The notes under the pieces are model-generated. The model searched no databases. It worked only from the letters and a program-made list of their open reading frames with translations, and had not been told where the DNA came from. Shown here one piece after another: positions 12,367 through 23,900 of a stretch of 64,000 nt of DNA. The stretch spans positions 100,489,587-100,553,586 of the forward strand of contig OX457025.1 in NCBI GenBank assembly GCA_949752745.1, in the 5' to 3' direction. The position numbers and the translations under genes were made by a program. Each line of letters starts with the position of its first letter. Positions within the stretch are counted from its first letter, which is position 1. The DNA comes from Protula sp. h YS-2021 (taxonomy: Eukaryota > Annelida > Polychaeta > Sabellida > Serpulidae).

Positions 12367-13075
12367 CTCCCTACTGAATGGATAAGTGCCCCATACTGAC
12401 CGAATAAGTGCTGCATACTGAATGAATAAGTGCTCCATGCTGACTGAATAAGTGCCCCATACTGACTGACATAGTGCCCCATACTGACTAAGTGACCCAT
12501 GCTGACTGAATAAGTGCCCCATGCTGATTAAGTGACCCATGCTGACTAAGTGACCCATGCTGACTGAATAAGTGCCCCATGCTGACTGAATAAGTGCTGC
12601 ATGCTGACTGAATAAGTGCCCCGTACTTACTGACATAGTGCCCATGCTGACTAAGTGACCCATGCTGACTGACATAGTGCCCCATGCTGACTGAAAAGGT
12701 ACCCCATACTGCCCGATTAAGTGCTCCATACTGACTGAATAAGTGCTTCATACTGACTGAAAAAGTGCCCCATGTTGACTGAATAAGTGCCCCCATACTG
12801 ACTGACTAAGTGTCCCATGCTGACTGACTAAGTGCTCCATGCTAACTGAATAAGTGCCCCATACTAACTGACTAAGTGCCCCATGCTGACTGACTAAGTG
12901 CCCCATGCTGACTGACTAAGTGCTCCATACTAACTGAATAAGTGCCCCATGCTAACTGAATAAGTGCCCCATACTGACTGAATAAGTGTCCCATGCTGAC
13001 TGACTAAGTGCCCCATGCTGACTGACTAAGTGCCCCATGCTGACTGAATAAGTGCCCCATGCTGAGTGAATAAAG
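12367..13075. repeat. 22-bp minisatellite, about 32 copies
   Basis: Units alternate between TGACTGAATAAGTGCCCCAT and TGACTGACTAAGTGCCCCAT plus GC/AC, with shorter 14-bp units (TGACTAAGTGACCC) interspersed. Minus-strand ORFs reading MGHLVSQHG-type repeats are shadows. Confidence 0.96.
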
Positions 13076-13552
13076 TCCTGGCTAGACGTTGCGTAATCAC
13101 AGAAAGGGTTGACATTCTTGCCGCTTGTAATTTTCAAGGCATCCTCGTCTGAAGGAGTTGAAAGTATCACAGTTACTGAAGAAAATTCTTCATGTTTGCA
13201 CCGAGCTTTTACCCTTATTGCCTTCGAATTGTTGATACTTAGCAGCGATAGCAAACCTCAGCTCTGCCCGTTCGCCCTCACATCCGACGTTGTATGGGCA
13301 TTGTAGGCAAAGTCATACGACGTAGGATCGGCGTCGGGAAATGGCTGATTATAAAGAAAGAGGATAGAAAGAGGGCAGAAAGAGGACAGAAAGAGGGAAG
13401 AAGAGGACAGAAAGAGGACAGAAAAGGGCAGAAAGAGGACAGAAAGAGGGAAGACTGGAGGCAGCACTCATATTTTCTGTCTTTTTCGAGGGAATGGATT
13501 TTCGCGAAGTAGAAAGAAATAAGAAGAATTCGACTTGAAAATTTTAACTTTT
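13076..13552. other. Unique stretch with short purine repeat
   Basis: 13350-13455 is a purine repeat of about 10-11 bp (GACAGAAAGAG). The minus strand at about 13080-13254 reads an ordinary-looking open stretch containing VTVILSTPSDEDALKITSG, but it runs straight into the neighbouring minisatellite. I cannot link it to a family, so it is left as unassigned. Confidence 0.45.
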
Positions 13553-14152
13553 ATTGGCGGAGGCCAGCTTAAGGCGGAGGCCAATTTGATGGGAGGCCAA
13601 CTTTAGGCGTAGGCCAGCTTAGGGCTTAGGCCAGCTTAGGGCGGTCAGCTTGAGGCGGGGGCTTAAGGCGGAGGCCAGCTTAAGGCGGAGGCCAGCTTAG
13701 GGCGGAGGCCAGCTTAAGGCGGAGGCCAGCTTGAGGCGGGGGCATAAGTCGGAGGCCAGCTTAGGGTGGAGGTCAGCTTGAGGCGGAGGCCAGCATGAGG
13801 CTGAAGCCAGCTTGAGGCGGAGGCCAGCTTAGGGCTTAGGCCAGCTTAGGGGGAGGCCAGCTTAGGGGGAGGCCAGCTTAGGGGGAGGCCAGCTTAGGGC
13901 GGAGGCCAGCTTGAGGTGGAGGCCAGCTTGAGGCTGAAGCCAGCTTGAGGCGGAGGCCCGGTTAGGGTGGAGGCCAGCTTGAGTCTGAAGCCAGCTTAGG
14001 GCTTAGGTCAGCTTAGGGGGAGGCCAGCTTAGGGCGGAGGCCAGCTTGAGGCGGAGGCCAGCTTGAGGTGGAGGCCAGCTTGAGGCTGAAGCCAGCTTGA
14101 GGCGGAGGCCAGCTTAGGGCGGAGGCCAGCTTGAGGCGGAGGCCAGCTTTGT
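13553..14152. repeat. 19-bp minisatellite, about 30 copies
   Basis: Units of GAGGCCAGCTTGAGGCGGA with variants (TTAGGG, GGCTGAA, GGGGGA). Unit length varies between 17 and 20 bp. Blocks with the same order of variants recur, indicating multi-unit duplications. Confidence 0.95.
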
Positions 14153-14582
14153 GCGCTCTTCCGCCGTACCTCACACCTAAAGGTGGAATAATTATAAATC
14201 AAAAGATGCATAAACGAATGTAGATAGAGCTTATCTTACGCTTTGATTAAAAGCTATGCGACATCCTGGCACTTCCGGTGTAAGTCTTTGTTTACATTTT
14301 ATATTATAGCAATTCTTCCGCACAGAACGGTAACAGCCTAGCGACAAAGGCCTCGAATTAACAGCCTTGTCTTCCACGAGAAAGCGCCGCTCTGTGTCAC
14401 AGCTTGTAACTACCCGCGGTAACCCTGGATGTGCTCTTGCTGCGTTTTTTTTTTTTTTTTTTTTTTTTTTGTCGTCGGAAAACTTTAATCACGCTTTTTC
14501 TACCGAAGGAAATAAAAAAAGAATAGCGAGGGTGATACCTGACATGATGAGATCAGTTCTGTGCTTGTCTTGTCGCATTCAT
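14153..14582. other. Non-coding stretch with 27-T run
   Basis: A long T-run at about 14444-14470. No other recognisable signal. Confidence 0.5.
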
Positions 14583-14955
14583 TGTGTGCGTGTGTGTGAG
14601 TGAGTGCATGTGTGTGTGAGTGTGTGTGTGTGTGTATGTGTGTGTGTGCGAGTGTGGGTGTATGTGTGTGAGTGTGAGTGTGTGTGCGTGCATGTGTGCC
14701 CGCAAGTGTGTTTGAGTGTGTATGTCTGTCTGTATGTGCTTGCGGGTGTCTGTGTGTATACGTACGTATATGTATTTACACATGTGTGTGTGTGTGTGCC
14801 CGTGCCTCCGTTTGTCTGTATGTGTGATTGTTTGTGCATGCCTGTGTGTGTGCGTATGTTTGCATGTGTGTGAGTGTGTGTACATGCATGTGTGTATGTA
14901 TGTGTGTCTGTGCGCGTGTCCGTATGTGTGTGCGCATGTGTCTGTATATGTGTTG
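14583..14955. repeat. Compound TG-rich microsatellite
   Basis: About 370 bp of imperfect (TG)n with TATG, TGCG and TGAG interruptions, a purine-pyrimidine alternating tract with Z-DNA potential. It produces Cys/Val ORFs on the plus strand and His/Thr ORFs on the minus strand, which are not genes. Confidence 0.96.
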
Positions 14956-15311
14956 GCAAACGTTAAAGCACTGAGGGCATGACTCCATCAAAAACATGTG
15001 GTCTGCTGCTGTGACATCACGTCTATGATACGGGCTAGTACTGTGACATTTCAGGTCGTCCCACAACCTGCTCCAGACTTGAACCAGGAAGGGCGTCAGA
15101 CTCATAACTGTATGGAATTTACTCATGTTATTTTAAATAAGCTCTATGCAGTTGTGAGTACGACGCCTGTCACAGCAAATCGTGTTGGTGTCAACCGCCC
15201 CCATGTCCTCATATTTTCCCATGAGTGACGTAATGTCAGCCGGTATCATATTTCCAGGATTTATTGTAGCATGTTGGTTGGTTAAGGTCACAGCGTTATT
15301 TGTGGGTATGC
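14956..15311. other. Short unique stretch
   Basis: No coding or RNA signal recognised. Confidence 0.45.
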
Positions 15312-16519
15312 GGGCCACCTATGGTCGTGAGCACACTCCAGGCCACCCGTGGTCGTGGTCACACTCCAGGCCTCCCGTGGTCGTGGTCACACTCCAGGCC
15401 ACCCGTGGTTGTGGTCACCCTTTAGGCCACCCGTGGTCGTGGTCACACTCCAGGCCACCCGTGGTCGTGGTCACACTCCAGGCCTCCCGTGGTCGTGATC
15501 ACACTCCAGGCCACCCGTGGTCGTCGTCACACTCCAGGCCTCCCGTGGTCGTGGTCACACTCCAGGCCACCCGTGGTCGTGGTCACCCTTTAGGCCACCC
15601 GTGGTCATGATCACACTCCAGGCCAGCCGTGGTCGTGATCACACTCCAGGCCACCCGTGGTCGTGGTCACACTCCAGGCCACCCGTGGTCGTGGTCACAC
15701 TCCAGGCCTCCCGTGGTCGTGATCACACTCCAGGCCACCCGTGGTCGTCGTCACACTCCAGGCCTCCCGTGGTCGTGGTCACACTCCAGGCCACCCGTGG
15801 TCGTGGTCACCCTTTAGGCCACCCGTGGTCATGATCACACTCCAGGCCAGCCGTGGTCGTGATCACACTCCAGGCCACCCGTGGTCGTGGTCACACTCCA
15901 GGCCACCCGTGGTCGTGAGCACACTCCAGGCCACCCGTGGTCGTCGTCACACTCCAGGCCACCCGTGGTCGTGGTCACACTCCAGGCCACCCGTGGTCGT
16001 GGTCACACTCCAGGCCACCCGTGGTCGTGGTCACACTCCAGGCCTCCCGTGGTCGTGATCACACTCCAGGCCACCCGTGGTCGTCGTCACACTCCAGGCC
16101 TCCCGTGGTCGTGGTCACACTCCAGGCCACCCGTGGTCGTGGTCACCCTTTAGGCCACCCGTGGTCATGATCACACTCCAGGCCAGCCGTGGTCGTGATC
16201 ACACTCCAGGCCACCCGTGGTCGTGGTCACACTCCAGGCCACCCGTGGTCGTGAGCACACTCCAGGCCACCCGTGGTCGTGGTCACACTCCAGGCCACCC
16301 GTGGTCGTGGTCACACTCCAGGCCACCCGTGGTCGTGGTCACACTCCAGGCCACCCGTGGTCGTGAGCACACTCCAGGCCACCCGTGGTCGTGGTCACAC
16401 TCCAGGCCTCCCGTGGTCGTGGTCACACTCCAGGCCACCCGTGGTCGTGGTCACACTCCAGGCCACCCGTGGTCGTGGTCACACTCCAGGCCACCCGTGG
16501 TCGTGGTCACACTCCCGGG
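15312..16519. repeat. 28-bp minisatellite, about 43 copies, with higher-order structure
   Basis: Units of CACACTCCAGGCCACCCGTG plus GTCGTGGT. Diagnostic variants (CACCCTTTAGG, CAGGCCAGCC, GTCATGATC, GTCGTCGTC) return together, and the CCCTTTAGG marker sits near 15417, 15586, 15810 and 16146. The intervals are 168, 224 and 336 bp, all multiples of 28, so blocks of 6, 8 and 12 units were copied. ORFs of SRPPVVVVTL type are shadows. Confidence 0.97.
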
Positions 16520-16925
16520 CACTTGTATGAGTAACACAAGAACGCTTTAAAATTGTCAACGAACCTCCCTTTTCCCTCCTCCCCTCTCCCGACCCACCTC
16601 TGCTACGGAACCATCTATAAAGCAGGCACAACGAAGGAGGGTGCCTGTTGATCTGAGTGGGGGTGGGGGGGGGGGGTGGAGAGAAGATGGAGGTGGGGGC
16701 ACCAGCCGCCATCTTGTAACTGACATGTGGACATCAAAATATGAGTATCGTTATCTCAGGGACAATAGGTCAGATAATGCGCTTTCTTGTCTCAAAAACA
16801 AATGACGCGCACTCTGCTTCAAAGAATGAAACTTTTAAAAGAGACTTTGAAATGTCGTATCTTAAAAATCAGCTTAAAAAAACAACAGAACAGCTCATAG
16901 ACTACTGCCCCTAACATTAACCATC
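16520..16925. other. Unique stretch with C- and G-rich patches
   Basis: A C/T-rich patch at 16566-16600 and a G tract at 16657-16677. The last part leads into the reverse-transcriptase remnant without a recognisable boundary. Confidence 0.45.
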
Positions 16926-17129
16926 AAGGTGACGGACTATGAAATTCGACCGTTGTTAGCGAAAGGTGTCATGGTTTCATGTGAAAAAGAAGATTGTGAT
17001 TACGTTTCAAATATTTTTTCCGCGTCCTAAAAAGGATGGCACATATCGATCATTTTCAACCTCTCGCGATTAAATGAATTTCTCACCTACCGCCATTTTA
17101 AAACACTGTCACTGCTTAAGATTTACCAT
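16926..17129 (+). pseudogene. Frameshifted DIRS-type reverse transcriptase remnant
   Basis: Three successive plus-strand frames together read the N-terminal RT region typical of DIRS/Ngaro tyrosine-recombinase retrotransposons. Frame one (from 16926) gives YEIRPLLAKGVMVSCEKED; frame two (from 17023) gives RPKKDGTYR; frame three (from 17049) gives FNLSRLNEFLTYRHFKTL. The order of an EI..LL.KGV motif, RPKKDG.YR, NL..LN and the HFK motif is the family pattern. Two frameshifts and a downstream stop show it is dead. The catalytic D and YxDD motifs are not preserved downstream. A gypsy-type RT would show different spacing, so DIRS is my preferred call. Confidence 0.7.
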
Positions 17130-17611
17130 GAATTGAAATAATTGATGACCTTGATGGATATTAGTTTTGGGATAACTCCAGCACTCACTGCGTACCAATG
17201 TCGCAAGGAGGCCGAGATTTTGGCGCGCTGTTAACACGATTGTTTCGCCTATTATCGCCCATTTACCCGCGGCCGTCAAGGTTGACACATTTATCATGAC
17301 TGAGAGAATCGCTTTGAATCAGAGAAATTAAATAAACAATTTGCACAAAATTATATCCGCAGTTTGACAGCTTAATTATTATGTTATTATTTAAGACATG
17401 TTTGAGAACTATAAATTATAGAGGATATCAAAAAGATGGTAGATGTGAAAGTGCATTGCCGAGGAGTTTTTCTCACGTGCTGCGAGTCCCTGGTAAAAAA
17501 ATCTGTCTGCGTTGTTTAAGTTTTGTACCTTTGTTCCGGCAGTAAACCGACATACATGTTGTACTAGAAACAGGGTACATTTTTTATCAAGTAACAGATG
17601 AAAATGCTTCA
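17130..17611. other. Unique stretch after RT remnant
   Basis: May be further decayed retrotransposon, but no motif can be followed. Short minus-strand ORFs at 17109-17297 and 17409-17654 have no domain. Confidence 0.4.
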
Positions 17612-18612
17612 CTGGGGCACTGTACATTTGTGAAAGTAATAAAGCGGCGACCACACTGTACTTTGGGCAATTTATACTTGTGACAACAATAAACAGCCGA
17701 CCATACTGTATTTAGGGCATTTTACACTTGTGACAGCAATAAACCGCCGACCATACTGTACTTAGGGCAATTTACACTTGGGACAGCAATGAACCGCCGA
17801 CCATGCTGTACTTAGGGCATTTTACACTTGGGACAGCAATGAACCGCCGACCATTCTGTACTTAGGGCATTTTACACTTGTGACAGCAATAAACCGCCGA
17901 CCATACTGTACTTAGGGCATTTTACACTTGTGACAGCAATAAACCGCCGACCATACTGTACTTAGAGCATTTTATACTTGTGACAACAATAAACCGCCGA
18001 CCATACTGTACTTTGGGCATTTTACACTTGTGACAACAATAAACAGCCGACCATGCTGTACTTAGGGCAATTTACACTTGGGACAGCAATGAACCGCCGA
18101 CCGTGCTGTACTTAGGGCATTTTACACTTGTGACAGCAATAAACCGCCGACCATACTGTACTTAGGGCATTTTACACTTGTGACAGCAATAAACCGCCGA
18201 CCATGCTGTACTTAGGGCATTTTACACTTGTGACAGCAATAAACCGCCGACCATACTGTACTTAGGGCATTTTACACTTGTGACAGCAATAAACCGCCGA
18301 CCATACTGTACTTAGGGCATTTTGTACTTGTGACAACAATAAACCGCCGACCATACTGTACTTAGGGCATTTTACACTTGTGACAGCAATAAACCGCCGA
18401 CCATACTGTACTTAGGGCATTTTACACTTCTGACTGTAATAAACCGCCGACCACACTGTACTTAGGGCATTGTACACTTGTGACAGCAATTAACCGCCGA
18501 CCACACTGTACTTAGGGCATTGTACACTTGTGACAGCAATTAACCGCCGACCACACTGTACTTAGGGCATTGTACACTTCTGACAACAATAAACCGCCGA
18601 CCATGCTGTACT
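17612..18612. repeat. 50-bp minisatellite, 20 copies
   Basis: Units contain CTTAGGGCATTTTACACTTG then TGACAGCAATAAACCGCCGA then CCATACTGTA. Most units keep an AATAAA hexamer, so the plus strand carries a regularly spaced polyadenylation-like motif. Variants (AATGAACC, AATTAACC, GACAACAA) cluster in adjacent units. Confidence 0.97.
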
Positions 18613-18975
18613 TACTTAAGGCATTGCTCGGCTGTGACCACGATTAAGATACACAGGACGAACTTGTAGAAAATAAGCCTGTTTTACGACAATGCATGCC
18701 TATGACAATGACAACCCGCTAGCTCGTCATGTTTTTGATCCAGAGTAACAGGCAAAACATTGCCAAGTAATCAGGAAACGAGCTTTACATGGCGCGTGGT
18801 TTTTTACCTCCAAGCAGCTGGTCTTCAGAGGAATCAGAATAGATGCATCCGGGCATTTTTTTGCACCGCTAATGGTATTGCGATTACGACCGCGATGCCA
18901 TAGCAGGGGGGGTGTGCGATTTTGTAGAGAAATAATGGGGTTTAATCAGCAAAATTAGATTTCTTTTCTCTCCTT
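18613..18975. other. Short unique stretch
   Basis: No repeat or coding signal recognised. Confidence 0.45.
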
Positions 18976-19036
18976 TTTAGCCCAGCTTACGTTACACGTA
19001 AGCTGGGGTATTCCTATCGGTTTGCGGGCGGTGTCC

Positions 19037-19091
<55 letters not shown>

Positions 19092-19746
19092 GTTTATTTA
19101 GTAAACTTTGGTTCAAAATGCATCTCCTCCTACAATTTTGATTCGATGTCATTTATTTTTGGTGTGAGGCATCCCTAAGGGGTCGTGCATACGGCTTGTG
19201 CTTTTCTAGTCGATCGGGTGATTTTTGAATTTTTGGCGAATTTTTAAAGAAAAAATTTTAAAATGTATCTCCTCCTACATTTTTGACCCGATGTCATTTA
19301 TTTTTGGTATGAGGCACCCCTAAAGGGTCGTGCATACGGCTTGTGCTTTTTTAGTCGATCGCGCAATTTTTGTATTTTTGGGGAATTTTTAAAGCAAAAT
19401 TTTCGAAAATAATTCAAAATGCATCTACTCCTACAATTTTGATTCGATGTCATTAATTTTTGGTGTGAGGCATCCCTAAGGAGTCGTGCATACGGCTTGT
19501 GCTTTTTTAGTCGATCGGGTGATTTTTGAATTTTAGGGGAATTTTTAAAGAAAAAAAATTAAAATGTGTCTCCTCCTACATTTTTGACCCGATGTGATTT
19601 ATTTTTGGTATGAGGCACCCCTAAAGTGTCGTGCATACGCCTTGTGCTTTTCTAGTCGATCGGGTGATTTTTTAATTTTTGGGGAATTTTTGAAGAAAAA
19701 AATTAAAAATGTATCTCGTCCTACATTTTTGATCCGATGTCTTTTT
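18976..19746 (+). mobile_element. Hairpin + GTTA run + ~145-bp core repeats (Helentron/HINE-like)
   Basis: Begins with a perfect 12-bp stem and 3-nt loop (CCCAGCTTACGT at 18981-18992 with its complement at 18996-19007). A (GTTA)13 run follows at 19037-19088, then core tandem monomers beginning near 19117, 19259, 19417, 19561 and 19706. Monomers alternate between an A type (ACAATTTTGATTCGATG) and a B type (ACATTTTTGACCCGATG), so the real period is a dimer of about 300 bp. The order hairpin, short tandem repeat and central repeats resembles non-autonomous Helentron (HINE, pearl) elements. No transposase is present, and the assignment is structural inference. Confidence 0.5.
18981..19007 (+). 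other. Perfect 12-bp hairpin
   Basis: CCCAGCTTACGT, loop TAC, ACGTAAGCTGGG. It lies at the start of the GTTA-containing element and probably marks its end or a subterminal structure. Confidence 0.85.
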
Positions 19747-20940
19747 TTTTAGCCCAGTTGGCTTTTTAGCCAACAGGGCTATACAGATGGGGGCAAGTGT
19801 CGTCCGTCCGTCCGTCTGTCCGTCCCGCGACCGTTAAAAGTGGAATAACTTTTTTATTTTTTATCCGATTCTTACCAAATTTTAAACACGAGTTCCTAAC
19901 CCTTTACTGCATTAGGAAATATTTTTATTTTTGCGGTTTAAACCATTTTTGGCGATTTTATTGCCAATTTGGGCAAAATACGAAAAAACCTATCTAGTCC
20001 CTCATTTTTCATCGGAAGATTCCGAAATTTTTTATGAAGAAACTAGGACTAAGGGGTAAAAAAAGTACTTTTTTCGATTTTTGAATTTCGTCTTATTTTT
20101 GAATCTACTGAGCTTCAAAGTTTGCAACTTCTAAAAATTGGCAAATTTCCAATTTTTTTTCCTTAACAAAGTAGTTAAAGTGGAATATCTTTTTTATTTT
20201 TTATCCGATTCGTACCAAATTTTTAACACGAGTTTTTAACCTTCTACTGCATTAGGAATTTTTTTATTTTTTGGTTTATACCATTTTTGGCGATTTTATT
20301 GCCAATTTGGGCAGAATACGAAAAAACCTATCTAGTCCCTCATTTTTCATCGGAAGATATCGAAATTTTTCATGAAGAAACTAGAACTAAGGGGTGAAAA
20401 AAGTACTTTTTTCGATTTTTGAATTTCGCCTTATTTTTGAATCTACTGAGCTTCAAAGTTTGCAACTTCTAAAAATTGGCAAATTTCCATTTTTTTTTTC
20501 TTAACAAAGTAGTTAAAGTGGAATATCTTTTTTATTTTTCATCCGATTCGTACCAAATTTTAAACGCGAGTTTTTAACCTTCTACTGCATTAGGAATTTT
20601 TTTTTATTTTTTGGTTTAAACCATTTTTAGCGATTTTATTGCCAATTTGGGCAAAATACAAAAAAATCTATCTAGTCCCTTATTTTTCATCGGAAGATTC
20701 CGAAATTTGTTATGAAGAAACTAGAACTAAGGGGTGAAAAAAGTACATTTTTCTATTTTTGAATTTCGCCTTATTTTTGAATCTACTGAGCTTCGAAGTT
20801 TGCAGCTTTTAAAAAATTGGAAATTTCCATTTTTCTTCTTAAAAAAAGCAAAGTTTCAATCTGCAGAGGGGCACAATATGTTGCATGCAAGTACTTTTGG
20901 TTGGAATTTTCAGTAATTTTGTTGTCAGTAGGTCATTTCT
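19747..20940 (+). mobile_element. Hairpin + GTCC run + three ~340-bp repeats (Helentron/HINE-like)
   Basis: Starts with a 13-bp stem containing one mismatch (AGCCCAGTTGGCT at 19751-19763 pairing with 19768-19780). A GTCC/GTCT run follows at 19799-19826, then three tandem units starting near 19832, 20174 and 20512 (spacing 342 and 338 bp) that share AAAGTGGAATATCTTTTTTA. The architecture parallels the preceding element but the sequences differ. The third unit is followed directly by the 114-bp satellite. No protein is encoded. Confidence 0.5.
19751..19780 (+). other. 13-bp hairpin with one mismatch
   Basis: AGCCCAGTTGGCT, loop TTTT, AGCCAACAGGGCT. It occupies the same relative position as the hairpin of the upstream element. 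Both start AGCCCAG, suggesting related ends on otherwise different elements. Confidence 0.85.
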
Positions 20941-20953
20941 ATGATATTTTCAA

Positions 20954-23900
20954 GTGGGCGATAATAGGGAATATTGGGCGATAAAGCAAGAAAGTTGTAA
21001 TTTTCGCTTTAAAAGTGCAGGGATCAATTCTATGTCCCGAAAATAGGATAAATATGATATTTTTTGGATGGGCGATAATAGGGAATATTGGTCGATACTG
21101 CAAGAAAGTTGTAATTTTCGCTTTAAATGTGCAGGAAACAATTCTGTGACCCGAAAATATGATAAATATGATATTTTTCGTGTGGGCGATAATAGGGAGC
21201 ATTGGGCGATAAAGCAAGAAAGTTGTAATTTTCGCTTTAAAAGTGCAGGGATCAATTCTATGACCCGAAAATATGATAAATGTGATATTTTTCGGGTGGG
21301 CGATAATAGGGAGCATTGGGCGATAATGTAAGAAATTTGTAATTTTTGCTTTAAAAGTGCAGGAATCAATTCTATGACCCGAAAATATGATAAATGTGAT
21401 ATTTTTCGTGTGGGCGATAATAGGGAACCTTGGGCGATAATGCAAGAAAGTTGTAATTTTCGCTTTAAAAGTGCAGGAATCAATTCTGTGACCCGAAAAT
21501 ATGATCAATGTGATATTTTACGGGTGGGCGATAACAGGGAATATTGGGCGATAAAGCAAGAAAGTTGTAATTTTCGCTTTAAAAGTGCAGGAAACAATTC
21601 TAGGACCCGAAAATATGATACATATAATATTTTTCGTGTGGGCGATAATAGGGAACATTGGGCGATAATGTACGAAAGTTGTAATTTTCGCTTTAAAAGA
21701 GCAGGAATCAATTCTATGACCCGAAAATATGATAAATGTGATATTTTTTCGTGTGGGCGATAATAGGGAACATTGGGCGATAATGCAAAAAAGTTGTAAT
21801 TTTCGCTTTAAAAGTGCAGGAATCAATTCTGTGACCCGAAAATATGATCAATGTGATATTTTACGGGTGGGCGATAACAGGGAATATTGGGCGATAAAGC
21901 AAGAAAGTTGTAATTTTCGCTTTAAAAGTGCAGGAAACAATTCTAGAACCCGAAAATATGATAAATATACTATTTTTCGTGTGGGCGATAATAGGGAATA
22001 TTGGGCGATAATGTAAGAAAGTTGTAATTTTCGCTTTAAAAGAGCAGGAATCAATTCTATATCCCGAAAATATGATAAATATGATAGTTTTCGGATGGGC
22101 GATAATAGGGAATATTGGGCGATAATGCAAGAAAGTTGTAATTTTCGCTTTAAATGTGCAGGGATCAATTCTATGTCCCGAAAATATGATGAATATGATA
22201 TTTTTTGGATGGGCGATAATAGGGAACATTGGGCGATAATGCAAGAAAGTTGTAATTTTCGCTTTAAAAGTGCAGGAATCAATTCTATGACCCGAAAATA
22301 TGATAAATGTGATATTTTACGTGTGGGCGATAATAGGGAATATTGGGCGATAATGCAAGAAAGTTGTAATTTTCGCTTTAAAAGTGCAGGAATCAATTCT
22401 GTGACCCGAAAATATGATCAATGTGATATTTTACGGGTGGGCGATGACAGGGAATATTGGGCGATAAAGCAAGAAAGTTGTAATATACGCTTTAAAAGAG
22501 CAGGAATCAATTCTATGACCCGAAAATATGATAAATGTGATATTTTTCGGATGGGCGATAATAGGGAACATTGGGCGATAATACAAGAAAGTTGTAATTT
22601 TCGCTTTAAAAGTGCAGGAATCAATTCTATGACCCGAAAATATGATAAATGTGATATTTTTCGTGTGGGCGATAATAGGGAACATTGGGCGATAATGCAA
22701 AAAAGTTGTAATTTTCGCTTTAAAAGTGCAGGAATCAATTCTGTGACCCGAAAATATGATCAATGTGATATTTTACGGGTGGGCGATAACAGGGAATATT
22801 GGGCGATAAAGCAAGAAAGTTGTAATTTTCGCTTTAAAAGTGCAGGAATCAATTCTGTGACCCGAAAATATGATCAATGTGATATTTTACGGGTGGGCGA
22901 TAACAGGGAATATTGGGCGATAAAGCAAGAAAGTTGTAATTTTCGCTTTAAAAGTGCAGGAAACAATTCTAGGACCCGAAAATATGATACATATAATATT
23001 TTTCGTGTGGGCGATAATAGGGAACATTGGGCGATAATGTACGAAAGTTGTAATTTTCGCTTTAAAAGAGCAGGAATCAATTCTATGACCCGAAAATATG
23101 ATAAATGTGATATTTTTTCGTGTGGGCGATAATAGGGAACATTGGGCGATAATGCAAAAAAGTTGTAATTTTCGCTACAAAAGTGCAGGAATCAATTCTG
23201 TGACCCGAAAATATGATCAATGTGATATTTTACGGGTGGGCGATAACAGGGAATATTGGGCGATAAAGCAAGAAAGTTGTAATTTTCGCTTTAAAAGTGC
23301 AGGAAACAATTCTAGGACCCGAAAATATGATAAATATACTATTTTTCGTGTGGGCGATAATAGGGAATATTGGGCGATAATGTAAAGAAGTTGTAATTTT
23401 CGCTTTAAAAGAGCAAGAATCAATTCTATATCCCGAAAATATGATAAATATGATAGTTTTCGGATGGGCGATAATAGGGAATATTGGGCGATAATGCAAG
23501 AAAGTTGTAATTTTCGCTTTAAATGTGCGGGGATCAATTCTATGTCCCGAAAATATGATGAATATGATATTTTTTGGATGGGCGATAATAGGGAACATTG
23601 GGCAATAATGCAAGAAAGTTGTAATTTTCGCTTTAAAAGTGCAGGAATCAATTCTATGACCCGAAAATATGATAAATGTGATATTTTACGTGTGGGCGAT
23701 AATAGGGAATATTGGGCGATAATGCAAGAAAGTTGTAATTTTCGCTTTAAAAGTGCAGGAATCAATTCTGTGACCCGAAAATATGATCAATGTGATATTT
23801 TACGGGTGGGCGATGACAGGGAATATTGGGCGATAAAGCAAGAAAGTTGTAATTTACGCTTTAAAAGAGCAGGAATCAATTCTATGACCCGAAAATATGA

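Noticed and set aside
12952..13254. Minus-strand 100-codon ORF with ordinary composition
   Set aside because: It runs into the 22-bp minisatellite, and no family or splice context is recognisable.
14553..14982. His/Thr-rich and Cys/Val-rich ORFs
   Set aside because: Translations of a TG/CA microsatellite.
15182..16550. ORFs reading SRPPVVVVTLQATRGRGHTPGHPW
   Set aside because: Three-frame shadows of the 28-bp minisatellite.
22095..23132. 345-codon ORF reading 38-residue repeats as a repeat protein gene
   Set aside because: The minus strand is also open over the same DNA and units are satellite-like with higher-order structure. Kept as a finding but not called as a gene.
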